From positions 1,178,001-1,242,000 of the forward strand of contig CAWIES010000002.1 of assembly GCA_963835215.1 (NCBI GenBank): 64,000 nt of DNA, in the 5' to 3' direction. Below, piece by piece: positions 18,061-25,251 of the stretch. A program made the position numbers and the translations under genes. The notes below the pieces were generated by a model that had not been told where the DNA came from, searched no databases, and saw nothing but the letters and a program-made list of their open reading frames with translations. The stretch is from Roseiarcus sp963835215. GTDB taxonomy: Bacteria; Pseudomonadota; Alphaproteobacteria; Rhizobiales; Beijerinckiaceae. The first letter of the stretch is position 1. Every line of letters starts with the position of its first letter.

Positions 18061-18105
18061 GAGTGGCGACCTTATAGCCGATCTTCGCCGCAGCGATCGC
18101 GCGCC

Positions 18106-18162
18106 TCCCTTCTACCCGCTAGCGGGGAGAAGGTGGCCGACGAAGTCGGCCGGATGAGGGGC
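18106..18162 (+). repeat. CTTCTCCCC-type intergenic palindromic repeat, copy 1
   Basis: CTTCTACCCGC-TA-GCGGGGAGAAG forms a stem (one mismatch). It is followed by TGGCCGACGAAGTCGGCC, a second small palindrome, and GGATGAGGGG. The same layout recurs at 18186 and, inverted, at 24462. Dispersed elements of this kind are common between genes in alphaproteobacteria. Confidence 0.85.
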
Positions 18163-18185
18163 CGCGCGTAGCCGACCCGCCGCGC

Positions 18186-18240
18186 TCCCTTCTCCCCGTG
18201 AGCGGGGAGAAGATGTCGGCGCAGCCGACAGATGAGGGGC
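18186..18240 (+). repeat. CTTCTCCCC-type intergenic palindromic repeat, copy 2
   Basis: CTTCTCCCCGTGAGCGGGGAGAAG is followed by TGTCGGCGCAGCCGACA and GATGAGGGG. It is the same two-palindrome design as copy 1, in the same orientation and 80 bp further on, with compensating changes that keep both stems. Confidence 0.85.
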
Positions 18241-18281
18241 GGTGTGAGCAACCGCGGCAGCCCGCTCGGCAGAGAGCGCCA

Positions 18282-18411
18282 TCGACCTCATGGAAGCCTC
18301 TTGTTTCCGAAGTTTTGCCGCCGTCAATGGTCTTTGACCGCCAGAGGCGGCGCGCAAAGCGCGCCATTGACGGCGGCAAAACTTCGGAAGGTCATGCTTT
18401 CATGAGGTCGA
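18282..18411. repeat. 130-bp inverted-repeat element (MITE-like hairpin)
   Basis: The arms 18305-18330 and 18364-18389 are perfect 26-bp inverse complements (TTCCGAAGTTTTGCCGCCGT and so on). The pairing continues imperfectly outward to about 18282 and 18411, where both ends read TCGACCTCATG. The 33-base centre holds two further small stems, CCGCC-AGA-GGCGG and GGCGCGC-AAA-GCGCGCC. No clear target duplication or coding content was seen. It could be a non-autonomous transposable element or a structured RNA. Confidence 0.85.
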
Positions 18412-18465
18412 CGACCCGGAGTGTGGCGGAGCGCCCGATGCGTGCGACGCGCGCGTCCAGTCGCC

Positions 18466-18723
18466 TCATTTCAAGTCCAGCAACGCGCGCTCAACGGCCA
18501 TACGAATGAAGCGCTGATACGGCATGCCGGCGCGCTGGGCTCTTTGCCGCACGGCGTCGAGCAGAGGCTCCGGCAGGCGCAGACTCACGGTTTTGTCTTT
18601 GCGTCTCAGCTCGAAACGCATCGGCTTCATATCCGAAAAGTCGAACGCGCTCAGGTCGGCCGTCGCGACAAAGCGCTCAGCTTCCGCGTCGGTCTTGAGT
18701 TCAGGGAATTTCTTTTTGCTCAT
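18466..18723 (-). CDS. BrnA/CopG-type antitoxin without an adjacent toxin
   Basis: This 85-residue protein (start MSKKKFPELKTD at 18723) has the BrnA-antitoxin pattern: an acidic N-terminus, DLSAFDFSDMKPMRFELRRKDKTVSLRLP, then a ribbon-helix-helix ending AGMPYQRFIRMAVERALL. BrnA normally neutralises and represses the toxin BrnT encoded just upstream. Here the upstream gene encodes a DUF2513 protein and no BrnT-like frame is found on either side, so this looks like an orphan or remnant. The upstream start context is poor. Confidence 0.8.
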   Translation of the reverse strand: MSKKKFPELKTDAEAERFVATADLSAFDFSDMKPMRFELRRKDKTVSLRLPEPLLDAVRQRAQRAGMPYQRFIRMAVERALLDLK

Positions 18724-18806
18724 GGGTGTCGATCTCGTTATGTGGCACGCACCGGCTGCGACGAAAAAGGCAGGGGCGTTCGAGACGGTGGCGAGGACGC
18801 GCCGGT

Positions 18807-19199
18807 TCATTGAACGTCGAATCCCAGTTTTTCTTTCACCAGATGCTTCGCATATCCCTTAGCTATTTCCCAAGCGAGCTCGACGCTCGCGCCGCCGATC
18901 TTGGCGATGCCGCTCTTCGTTTCGTGCCAGACCTGAGGGCTTCGGATCGTGTCGAGAAACTCATGTCCTCGCCACGACAACCGGGTGAAAGTAATGCCGC
19001 GCATTGGATGTGAGTCCACGTCTTCGACGAACCCCGCCTCTAGGATTAGCGAGAGATGATATTCGATCTCCGCTCCGGAATGTTCCCCGGTCGCGACCTC
19101 GGAGCTTTCCGGCATAAGCACTAGCGCGTGGCCCGGCTCCAATGGAAGACTTTCGAGCTTCAGAAGCAGCTCGCGAACTAAATCCATGTCCCGTTTCAA
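18807..19199 (-). CDS. DUF2513 domain-containing protein
   Basis: This 130-residue protein begins MKRDMDLVRELLLKLE, the standard opening of the DUF2513 family, which is common in prophages and islands and of unknown function. The start codon is TTG at 19199, supported by GGAGG six bases upstream; the ATG four codons later is a less likely alternative. The middle (EIEYHLSLILEAGFVEDVDSH, FTRLSWRGHEFLDTIRSPQVW) resembles a winged helix. It follows immediately after the tail fragment of a TIGR02391-family gene. Confidence 0.82.
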   Translation of the reverse strand: MKRDMDLVRELLLKLESLPLEPGHALVLMPESSEVATGEHSGAEIEYHLSLILEAGFVEDVDSHPMRGITFTRLSWRGHEFLDTIRSPQVWHETKSGIAKIGGASVELAWEIAKGYAKHLVKEKLGFDVQ

Positions 19200-19218
19200 G
19201 GCCGTCCTCCGTTCGACT

Positions 19219-19380
19219 TGCGGGCGTCAACGATTTAAGAAGATGATTTGCGAGCATGACGATCTCGGCGGCTTCGTCAGGATCATCCAAAGCGACGCGC
19301 CGGTGAGACTGCGGGTTTTTGTAGGACCCGATAGAGCCTGCGAAAAGCTCCGGCATCATGGCGCAAACGCCACTATCGGG
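19219..19380 (-). pseudogene. C-terminal fragment of a TIGR02391 (Ymh) family gene
   Basis: Reading from 19380 toward 19219 gives PELFAGSIGSYKNPQSHRR followed by VALDDPDEAAEIVMLANHLL, the conserved end of TIGR02391-family proteins. An in-frame TGA stands directly upstream (19381-19383) and nothing resembling the N-terminal part precedes it. The 5' portion has been lost, perhaps when the neighbouring island genes were inserted. A longer family member lies at 22977-23726. Confidence 0.7.
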
Positions 19381-19472
19381 TCACTTGCGCCCGTTCTAGG
19401 TCATATTCACATAGCTCCAAAAGGAGACTGTGAATGATCCGGGCGGCGCGCTGCGCGCTTGTTGCTATCTTG

Positions 19473-20156
19473 CTAGAGCTTGGGTGCTGCCATCCCGGAA
19501 TTGCATTCGGGCTTGAAGATGATTGGCTGAAAAACAATGTTGTTATCCCCGTCACTCTTTGCGGGGACGAGCTTCAAACAGAAGCGAACAGGGTTGACGA
19601 TGCCTGGGTGGTAGATATCTGCCCATTCGCCGAAGCCCCAAATTATTACGATGCCCTGCTTGTCTTTGGCTTTGATGGCATCGCCAGAAGGCAGATTAAC
19701 GACCTCGAACGCATCGGCATTCCCGCCAATAATGCCGGGCACTATTGGGACTGCCTCGAAGGGCTTGGAAAAATCCATATTATTGGGAACCTCATTCTCG
19801 AAATACTTCACGGAGGTCCACCCGTCGAACTCATTTGTTCTGGTTGTTCCCCAGTTGTGGTAATGAGTTTGAAAGTTATAGTTTATCGTGGTGCCGGTCG
19901 GGTCGTTGTAGTTGATTTGCTGAGCACCAACGAAAGTCACGAACGCACGCGATTGTTCTCTGATATCGGCTTGCGTACTATTGGCAGTGGAGGCTTGCCA
20001 CCAAATAAAACCGTCTGCAATTGCGGAGGCGAAGAACAACAAGCCGGTGAATACGCCGACAATGCGGGTCCACCTAACCATTCTTATGGAAAGTTCTTCG
20101 CTTACGCCGCCGCTCTGCTGATTTCCCTGTTGGGGGGTCTTTGGGGGCTGTGCCAT
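19473..20156 (-). CDS. Hypothetical protein with one N-terminal membrane anchor
   Basis: This 227-residue protein has a short cytoplasmic start rich in Gln/Pro, one membrane segment (about residues 28-52, IVGVFTGLLFFASAIADGFIWW) and a soluble domain (SRAFVTFVGAQQINYND, GDNNIVFQP). The layout matches a widespread group of unnamed proteins in proteobacteria whose anchor is followed by a domain starting in RAFV. The 275-codon frame on the opposite strand has no homology-like features and was not accepted. Base composition is less GC-rich than in the flanking core genes, consistent with transfer. Confidence 0.75.
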   Translation of the reverse strand: MAQPPKTPQQGNQQSGGVSEELSIRMVRWTRIVGVFTGLLFFASAIADGFIWWQASTANSTQADIREQSRAFVTFVGAQQINYNDPTGTTINYNFQTHYHNWGTTRTNEFDGWTSVKYFENEVPNNMDFSKPFEAVPIVPGIIGGNADAFEVVNLPSGDAIKAKDKQGIVIIWGFGEWADIYHPGIVNPVRFCLKLVPAKSDGDNNIVFQPIIFKPECNSGMAAPKL

Positions 20157-20257
20157 CTGATGTTCTCCGACAACATTGAGAGACGATGGCTCTTATGGAC
20201 GAGTGCTGCCTTGGTCGGATTCGTACTCACGATAATCTCGATCCGGGCCATGCTCCC

Positions 20258-20497
20258 CTAAATATCAGCCAAGCTTACGCCCTCCATCTTTAGTGCTGCA
20301 AGACAAGCAAGGAAGAAGGTCGCTGCAAATGTCCCCCGTTTGAGCTTAGAAGCTATGGAATTGCGCGTTTCTGTAACGCCGTGATCCTTCAGGCGCCTCG
20401 CGAGTTCGTCATATGTGACGTCCGCGCGTTTCAACTCGGCTTTGAGGAAACGGGCCGCTCGTTCGGCGATCTCTGCTTCGTCCTTGGCAAATCCCAT
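20258..20497 (-). CDS. DUF6471 domain-containing small HTH-like protein
   Basis: The 79-residue product starts at the ATG at 20497 with GGGAG about eight bases upstream. It reads AARFLKAELKRADVTYDELARRL, then NSIASKLKRGTFAATFFLACLAAL, the pattern of DUF6471, which looks like a helix-turn-helix domain. The promoter region carries four GTC-N6-GAC sites arranged as two pairs, which makes autoregulation an attractive but unproven idea. Confidence 0.8.
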   Translation of the reverse strand: MGFAKDEAEIAERAARFLKAELKRADVTYDELARRLKDHGVTETRNSIASKLKRGTFAATFFLACLAALKMEGVSLADI

Positions 20498-20499
20498 AA

Positions 20500-20596
20500 G
20501 GTCACTCCCGACTAAAAAGTGTCGCAAGTGACAATTTAGTGCTTTACATGACCCCTGTCTAGTGTCATATATGACCTATCAAGGTCGTAGGTGACA
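20500..20596. promoter_or_regulatory. Array of four GTC-N6-GAC operator-like sites
   Basis: The sites are GGTC-ACTCCC-GACT (20500-20513), TGTC-GCAAGT-GACA (20520-20533), TGTC-ATATAT-GACC (20563-20576) and GGTC-GTAGGT-GACA (20583-20596). Start-to-start distances are 20, 43 and 20 bp, so two pairs with identical internal spacing stand 63 bp (about six helical turns) apart. They sit directly upstream of the DUF6471 gene and of the broken transposase gene. The regulator is unknown. Confidence 0.6.
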
Positions 20597-20598
20597 TT

Positions 20599-21575
20599 AT
20601 GGCACAGCATTTCCTCCTCTCCCGCCCCGCCAAGACCCTCACCCTCGCCAGGTCTTCCGCATGTCGGATGCGGAAGCCGAGACGACCTTCGCCAGGTCCG
20701 CTGGCCCGAGACTGACGGCGCGCCGGTCTGCCCGCATTGCGGCGGCCTGAACGCCTACGACTGCCGCCGCCCGAACGGCGCGCCCCGCTTCCGCTGCCGC
20801 GCTGCAAGGCTGATTTCAGCATCACGTCGGGACGCTGTTCGCCTCGCACAAGCTGCCCGCTGCGCGCCTATCTCGCGGCCATCGCGATCTTCTGCAACGA
20901 GGTGAAGGGCAAGACATGCTGGCCCTTAGCCGCGACCTGGGCCTGTCCTACAAGGCCGCTTTCGTCCTCTGCCACAAGCTGCGCGAAGCCATGGCGGCGG
21001 AAATGAAGGGCCGCGTCATCGGCGGCGAAGGCAAGGTGGCGGAGGTCGATGGCGGCTATTTCGGCGGCTACGTGAAGCCCGCCAACCTCGCGAGAACCGC
21101 GTGGATCGCCGCCTCGCCAGAACCAGAACGGCAAGCGCAAGGTCGTCGTCATCATCCGCGAGCGCGACGGCAATCCCTCCCGGCCGTGTTCCACACCGAA
21201 GGCGCAAGCGCAGTCTTCATCAACGCCCGCATCGCCAAGGGAACCGTCGTCAACGCCGACGAAGCGGCCTCATGGGATGACCTGCACGCGCATTTCGAAA
21301 TGAAGCGCATCAACCATCAAGAGGCCTACAGCCTCGACGGCGCTTGCACGAATTGGGCCGAGGAATATTTCAGCCGCCTGCGCCGCGCCGAGATCGGCCA
21401 CCATCACCATATCGCTGGCGCCTATCTGCTCCGCTACGCCCAAGAGGCGTCATGGCGCGAAGATAACCGCCGCGTGTCCAACGGCGAACAGGTCGACCGC
21501 GTTGCCGGGCTGGCGATGCAGCAAGCCGAGTCGTCGGATTTCACCGGCTACTGGCAGCGGCATAGGGCGGCGTGA
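20599..21575 (+). mobile_element. IS1595-family (ISXO2-like) transposase gene with many frameshifts
   Basis: Conceptual repair from the ATG at 20599 gives a zinc-ribbon start (CPHCGG...FRCRACKADFS) and an ISXO2-type DDE domain (VAEVDGGYFGGYVKP, VVNADEAASWDDLH, NWAEEYFSRLRRAEIGHHHH). At least nine one-base indels are needed, mostly missing bases in short runs, for example near 20649, 20692, 20830 and 20914, plus three between 21090 and 21175. In-frame stop codons appear only as a result of these shifts. Terminal inverted repeats and a target duplication could not be fixed with confidence. As written the element cannot produce an active transposase. Confidence 0.85.
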
Positions 21576-21634
21576 GGGAAGGTCATCCCCCATCGCTTGA
21601 AAAGCTTGACGACTTGGATTACTTATTGGAACTC

Positions 21635-21662
21635 GCCCCGCGTGGTTGTCCTCGCGGGGCGA
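21635..21662 (+). other. Perfect 9-bp GC hairpin between the transposase and the Panacea gene
   Basis: CGCCCCGCG (21635-21643) and CGCGGGGCG (21654-21662) pair perfectly around a 10-base loop. It lies about 50 bp upstream of the Panacea-domain gene. A terminator or a leader structure are both possible. Confidence 0.5.
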
Positions 21663-21709
21663 TTGATTCGTGCCGCGTCCTCGCCGAAGGTGCCTAAGGG
21701 GGACCTGCC

Positions 21710-22200
21710 ATGCCCCAATACAAGCCTCTCGCGTTTGCCAACGCCTTCATCGCCAAGGCCGGAGCCTCGGGCGTTGAACATATGAAATTGCAGAAGCTGA
21801 CCTACATTTCGTACGGCTGGTGGCTAGTCTATCATGAACAACCGATCATGACGGAGGGCCCTCAGGTCTGGAAATACGGCCCTGTGTTCAAGAGACGAGT
21901 ATCATGCGCTTAGTCACTTCGGCCGCAGGCCAATTTCGACGCCTCAAAAGGATAATCCTTTCGGAGCGCCGCCGGAGGTTGAACCAGAGAATCGGGAAGC
22001 TACGGAGATTGTGGATTGGGTTTGGGAAAGATATGGCAGGCTATACGGCGTTCTACCTTTCGGACCTTACGCACAAGCCGGGCAATCCGTGGTATCAGGT
22101 CGCGAGCGGGTACGGTTTTGAGGTTACGACGAATACCCCTATTCCCGACGAAGTAATCAAAGAGCATTATCGCTCGCTAGACGGTGAAGTATGGTTTTAG
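21710..22200 (+). pseudogene. Panacea (DUF4065/SocA-like) domain gene with two frameshifts
   Basis: The start reads MPQYKPLAFANAFIAKAG, then GVEHMKLQKLTYISYGWWL and WKYGPVF, the typical Panacea opening. One extra A near 21887 shifts the frame; repairing it gives DEYHALSHFGRRPISTPQ and EIVDWVWERYG. A second extra A near 22035 must be removed to reach YTAFYLSDLTHKPGNPWY and IPDEVIKEHYRSL. Panacea proteins act as antitoxins in many toxin-antitoxin pairs. The repaired protein is about 160 residues, and its last codons overlap the start of the next frame. Confidence 0.75.
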
Positions 22201-22577
22201 GGCCGCAACCGCTTGAACCTAGCGAGAGCGAGGGTTCCGGAGAAATCATCAAGGTTGACCCGAAGCCCACTCCGAAAAAGAGGCTAACGAGTTCAGTAGT
22301 ACTGAGCTTGATCAAAAAATTTTAGCCAATAGACAATTCCTACAAAATATCAGAGAACGAAGAAAATTTGCGATATTTGCTTATAGAATAAGCGAAGTCT
22401 TGGGTATGCTTCCTAATAGTTATGGTATTTACCCAGATGGCTTTGAGGTTCTTTGGAAAGGGACTTGAGCAGGCTGAATTTATCACGGTAGTTACGACAA
22501 CCACGGCATCGGTTTTCGGATTCTGGTTACTGGTCGGGCGGTATCTCTTTAACGGGCCGGACAAGCCCGCCGGCTAA
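22191..22577 (+). pseudogene. Putative small membrane protein downstream of the Panacea gene (two frameshifts)
   Basis: An ATG at 22191 overlaps the end of the Panacea gene and opens MVLGPQPLEPSESEGSGEII. After a shift in an A-run near 22280 the reading continues as EANEFSSTELDQKILANRQF and ERRKFAIFAYRISEVLGM, and after another near 22460 as LEQAEFITVV with a hydrophobic stretch SVFGFWLLVGRYLF and the end NGPDKPAG. The joined product would be about 127 residues with one C-terminal membrane helix. The last 46 codons also form a free-standing frame from 22437. The tight overlap makes it the candidate toxin partner, but this is inference. Confidence 0.4.
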
Positions 22578-22585
22578 GAGGCTTA

Positions 22586-23020
22586 TTAGGCCAGTGACCA
22601 CAGCGCCGTCTCCCGCTCGCCAGTTTTGACGACACGCCCGACGACCTTCGACTGATAGAGCAAGTTCCCCCTCACCCGCTGCGACATGCCTTTCGCGGCA
22701 TCGGGACCGTAGCCGATCTTCTCAACGATGCTGGCGATGATCTCGCGCGTCGTCATGGGGCGTCCGCCACGTCGCAGGGCGTCTAGGATCAGCCGCGATA
22801 GTTTGCCGCTGGCGAACAGCTTGACGCGCTTGTAGGGGCGCTTGGCCGTGATCGCCTTCGGGTCGCCGTTCGGGTCGAATAGCGAGAGCGACGCGTCGAT
22901 ATGGCCGATGGCTTCACGCAGATAGCTGAGCTTGCGCTGTGCCTCTTTGATTTCGCCATCCATCGCAGCACGTCGCTCACGCAGCGCGGCCACAGCGTAT
23001 CGGTTTCCATTCTCGTTCAT
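22586..23020 (-). CDS. Hypothetical protein, coiled coil plus winged-helix-like domain
   Basis: This 144-residue protein has an N-terminal helical stretch likely to form a coiled coil (ALRERRAAMDGEIKEAQRKL), a basic linker (ITAKRPYKRVKLFASGKLSR), and a C-terminal part resembling a winged helix (LDALRRGGRPMTTREIIASI, then VRGNLLYQSKVVGRVVKTGE). Similar unnamed proteins occur in alphaproteobacterial islands. Its start overlaps the 3' end of the TIGR02391-family gene by 44 bp. Confidence 0.7.
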   Translation of the reverse strand: MNENGNRYAVAALRERRAAMDGEIKEAQRKLSYLREAIGHIDASLSLFDPNGDPKAITAKRPYKRVKLFASGKLSRLILDALRRGGRPMTTREIIASIVEKIGYGPDAAKGMSQRVRGNLLYQSKVVGRVVKTGERETALWSLA

Positions 23021-23726
23021 GCCGATGGATATGGCGCCGAACGAGATTCACTTCTTGTGGCGGTTGCGCCATAATACCGAAAAGCTCCATCCGCGCGACT
23101 TGTTCACCTGGATCAGCCTCTACGTCGGTCAACCTTCCTGCTGGCTTTGCATCAGGCACGGCGTCGGGCTTTGGCGCAGGACGAAAAGCCTCGCGCATAA
23201 GATTGACGCCTAGCAGAGTAGTTGGAGCGTCGATGGCGTCCCGTACGGCAACCTCGACAGCCTTCATCGCCTCGAAGACGGCGGAATCGTATTTGCTTCG
23301 ATGATAGGCCGCCCAAACGTCCTCCCGGATCGCAGGATGCAAAGCGTCCTTGGGTATTCGACGCATTTTGTATGCGCGGTGCGGAGCGGACTCCTCAGCG
23401 AGTTGTTGCGCGCGACGACTGAGCATCCGAATTTCGTGGGGTCCCTGCCATCCGGGATGGCGCACGAGGAGTCCCTGTCCCTCAAGCCATGCCCAGGCTT
23501 CGATGAGCGCGGTCCGGATTTCGCCACGGCGGTTCTGAGGATATTGGCCGGGGTAGCCGCCGGATTGGTCGCTACCGATGATCGTCGGGAAGAAATTGTC
23601 CGGCTGCAAATTGACACCCGGCGAACGAAAACTTGCCAATACCGGCAACATTCGCAAGCCCAACTCCTCGGGTTCCAGAGCGACTACGACGTCAGGATCG
23701 GGAATCAGTTCGACTAGTTGCACCAT
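22977..23726 (-). CDS. TIGR02391 (Ymh) family protein with abnormal C-terminus
   Basis: The 249-residue product matches the family through ALIEAWAWLEGQGLLVRHP, then DALHPAIREDVWAAYHRSKY and DSAVFEAMKAVEVAVRD, and later LLGVNLMREAF. Members occur in defence and mobile islands and have no established activity. After ARMELFG the expected KNPxSHR end is not read; an alternative frame yields RNPPQEVNL if one C is added, so the tail looks frameshifted or replaced. An intact-looking tail of the same family lies 3.6 kb away at 19219-19380. Confidence 0.75.
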   Translation of the reverse strand: MVQLVELIPDPDVVVALEPEELGLRMLPVLASFRSPGVNLQPDNFFPTIIGSDQSGGYPGQYPQNRRGEIRTALIEAWAWLEGQGLLVRHPGWQGPHEIRMLSRRAQQLAEESAPHRAYKMRRIPKDALHPAIREDVWAAYHRSKYDSAVFEAMKAVEVAVRDAIDAPTTLLGVNLMREAFRPAPKPDAVPDAKPAGRLTDVEADPGEQVARMELFGIMAQPPQEVNLVRRHIHRHEREWKPIRCGRAA

Positions 23727-23966
23727 GTCGGACCCGCCGCAGAGCAGCCACGCTGATTAACTAGCTCTGGCACGTTCTTTTGTAAGGGCTTGCACCACTT
23801 ATCGCGACCGCTGTCCTCAGTGAAGTTCGTACTTTTTAATGTCTTCGCTTCGCTAGACTCCGCGGCGGTTTCCGCTGAGGTCCGCTAAGACGAGGACTCG
23901 CACATATCTCTTCCTGAAAATCAGAAACAATGCTACTCTTGCAGCGTCGCCATCGTTGGTCCCTCG

Positions 23967-24431
23967 ATGTCCAAACCTCGGACTTCCTTCGTTCGCCCCT
24001 CCCCCCGCCGCGCCAGCGCCGAGCGCAAGCTGCGCATCCTCGAGCGCCTGACCGCCGGCATCTCGGTCGCGCATATCGCGCAGACGGAGAAGCTCACCAT
24101 TCGCCGCGTGCGGCAGATCATCGGCGAGATGCTGGCGCGGCGCGAGGTCGATCCGCCGGCCGGCTTCGTCCAGTTGCAGATCGCGCGGCTTTCCGACGCG
24201 ATGTCGGTCGCCCATACGATGATGATGGAGGGCGATCTTCAGGCGATGGATCGGGTGGTCAAGATCGTCGGCGAACTCGACCGCTATCACGGCTTCGGCC
24301 GCGCGCCGGTCACTGCTGAGCTGGCGCCCGAGCCGCCGCGGCGCTTGCCTGCGCCGTCGCAGGAGCCCGTGGCGATGGCGCCGGCGCGCGAAGAGATCGA
24401 GGCGGAAATTTTCCGCCCCGCAGAGCCCTGA
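23967..24431 (+). CDS. Hypothetical HTH protein, terminase small subunit-like
   Basis: This 154-residue protein has a helix-turn-helix of the resolvase/terminase-small-subunit type (RKLRILERLTAGISVAHIAQ, then EKLTIRRVRQIIGEM). A conserved helical middle follows (FVQLQIARLSDAMSVAHTMM, then DLQAMDRVVKIVGELDRYHG), and then a Pro/Ala-rich tail. It starts with ATG at 23967. It is the last gene of the island before the core murU gene and could be a phage remnant. Function is not established. Confidence 0.65.
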   Translation: MSKPRTSFVRPSPRRASAERKLRILERLTAGISVAHIAQTEKLTIRRVRQIIGEMLARREVDPPAGFVQLQIARLSDAMSVAHTMMMEGDLQAMDRVVKIVGELDRYHGFGRAPVTAELAPEPPRRLPAPSQEPVAMAPAREEIEAEIFRPAEP

Positions 24432-24461
24432 TAAATCAGGAAACGGGGAAGGGGGGGCGTC

Positions 24462-24519
24462 GCCCCTCATCCGGCCGACGAAGTCGGCCACCTTCTCCCC
24501 GCTCGCGGGGAGAAGGGGA
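24462..24519 (-). repeat. CTTCTCCCC-type intergenic palindromic repeat, copy 3 (inverted)
   Basis: This is the same two-palindrome element as at 18106 and 18186 but on the opposite strand: CTTCTCCCCGCTCGCGGGGAGAAG preceded by GGCCGACGAAGTCGGCC. It lies between the HTH protein and the murU stop codon. With copies 1 and 2 it brackets the 6-kb accessory island in inverted orientation. Confidence 0.85.
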
Positions 24520-24520
24520 T

Positions 24521-25246
24521 TTAAAGCCGCGAGCGATCGAGCACCTGCTCGGCTTCCGCGATCGACTCCGGGCGGCCGATGTGGAGCCAGACGCCGTCGA
24601 GCCTGACGCCGTAGAGGCGGCCCTTTTCGGCGGCGGCGAAGAAGAACGGCGCGAGGCGGAAGGCGTCGGCGGCGACGCCGGCGAACAGCTGCGGCTTGAT
24701 GACGCCAACGCCGGTGTAGACGAAGGGCGCGACGCGGCGCGGGTCGCGGGCCGTGAGCCGTCCATCGCTATCCATGGTGAAGTCGCCCGGCCAGTCGACG
24801 CCAACCGCGCCGGCGGTCGCCGCGACCAGCAGGATCGCATCCATCGTCTCCGGATCGAAGGCCTCGACCAGGCGGCGCAGATTAGAGCGCGGCCCCTCGA
24901 TCCAGAATGCATCGGTGTTGCAGAGAAAGAACGGCGCCTCGCCAAGCAGCGGCAGCGCGCGCTTGATGCCGCCGCCCTGGTCGAGCAACTTGGCGCGCTC
25001 ATCGGAGATGACGATCTTCGGCGCGGCGCGGCCGGCGAGATGCGCTTCGATCTGGTCCGCGAGCCAGTGGACGTTGACGATCGCGCGGCTAACGCCGACG
25101 GCGGCGAAACGGTCGAGGCAATGGTCGATCAGCGCTCTGCCGCCGACCTCGATCAGGGGTTTGGGGAGCGTCGCCGTGATTGGCTGCATGCGCATGCCGA
25201 GGCCGGCGGCGAAGACCATCGCGGTCGAAGGCGTCGGCGAGACCAT
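24521..25246 (-). CDS. murU: N-acetylmuramate alpha-1-phosphate uridylyltransferase
   Basis: MurU makes UDP-MurNAc from recycled MurNAc-1-phosphate. The 241-residue nucleotidyltransferase begins with the pyrophosphorylase motif FAAGLGMRMQPITATLPKPL (about 12-31) and has NVHWLADQIEAHL and DQGGGIKRALPLLG further on. Its stop lies within the repeat at 24462-24519. It starts five bases after the stop codon of the tsaE-amgK fusion, whose kinase half supplies its substrate, so the pair forms a cell-wall recycling module. Confidence 0.93.
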   Translation of the reverse strand: MVSPTPSTAMVFAAGLGMRMQPITATLPKPLIEVGGRALIDHCLDRFAAVGVSRAIVNVHWLADQIEAHLAGRAAPKIVISDERAKLLDQGGGIKRALPLLGEAPFFLCNTDAFWIEGPRSNLRRLVEAFDPETMDAILLVAATAGAVGVDWPGDFTMDSDGRLTARDPRRVAPFVYTGVGVIKPQLFAGVAADAFRLAPFFFAAAEKGRLYGVRLDGVWLHIGRPESIAEAEQVLDRSRL

Positions 25247-25251
25247 CCGTG

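Larger units (their letters stand above)
18061..18465. other. Gene-free stretch filled with palindromic repeats
   Basis: This 405-bp gap between the DUF1624 gene and the BrnA-type antitoxin gene has no convincing reading frame. It contains two direct copies of a CTTCTCCCC palindromic intergenic repeat and a 130-bp inverted-repeat element, listed separately. It marks the left edge of the accessory island. Confidence 0.7.

Noticed and set aside
19434..20261. 275-codon open frame on the plus strand opposite the 227-residue hypothetical protein
   Set aside because: The minus-strand frame has a normal membrane anchor and family-like layout; the plus-strand translation has no recognisable domain and is best seen as its shadow.
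20571..21586. ATGACCT...AGGTCAT as terminal inverted repeats of the IS1595-type element
   Set aside because: Only 7 bp match and no target duplication was seen; too weak to fix the ends of the element.
16969..24520. tRNA gene or att site at the edges of the accessory island
   Set aside because: No cloverleaf-forming sequence and no matching direct repeat with an integrase gene was found.
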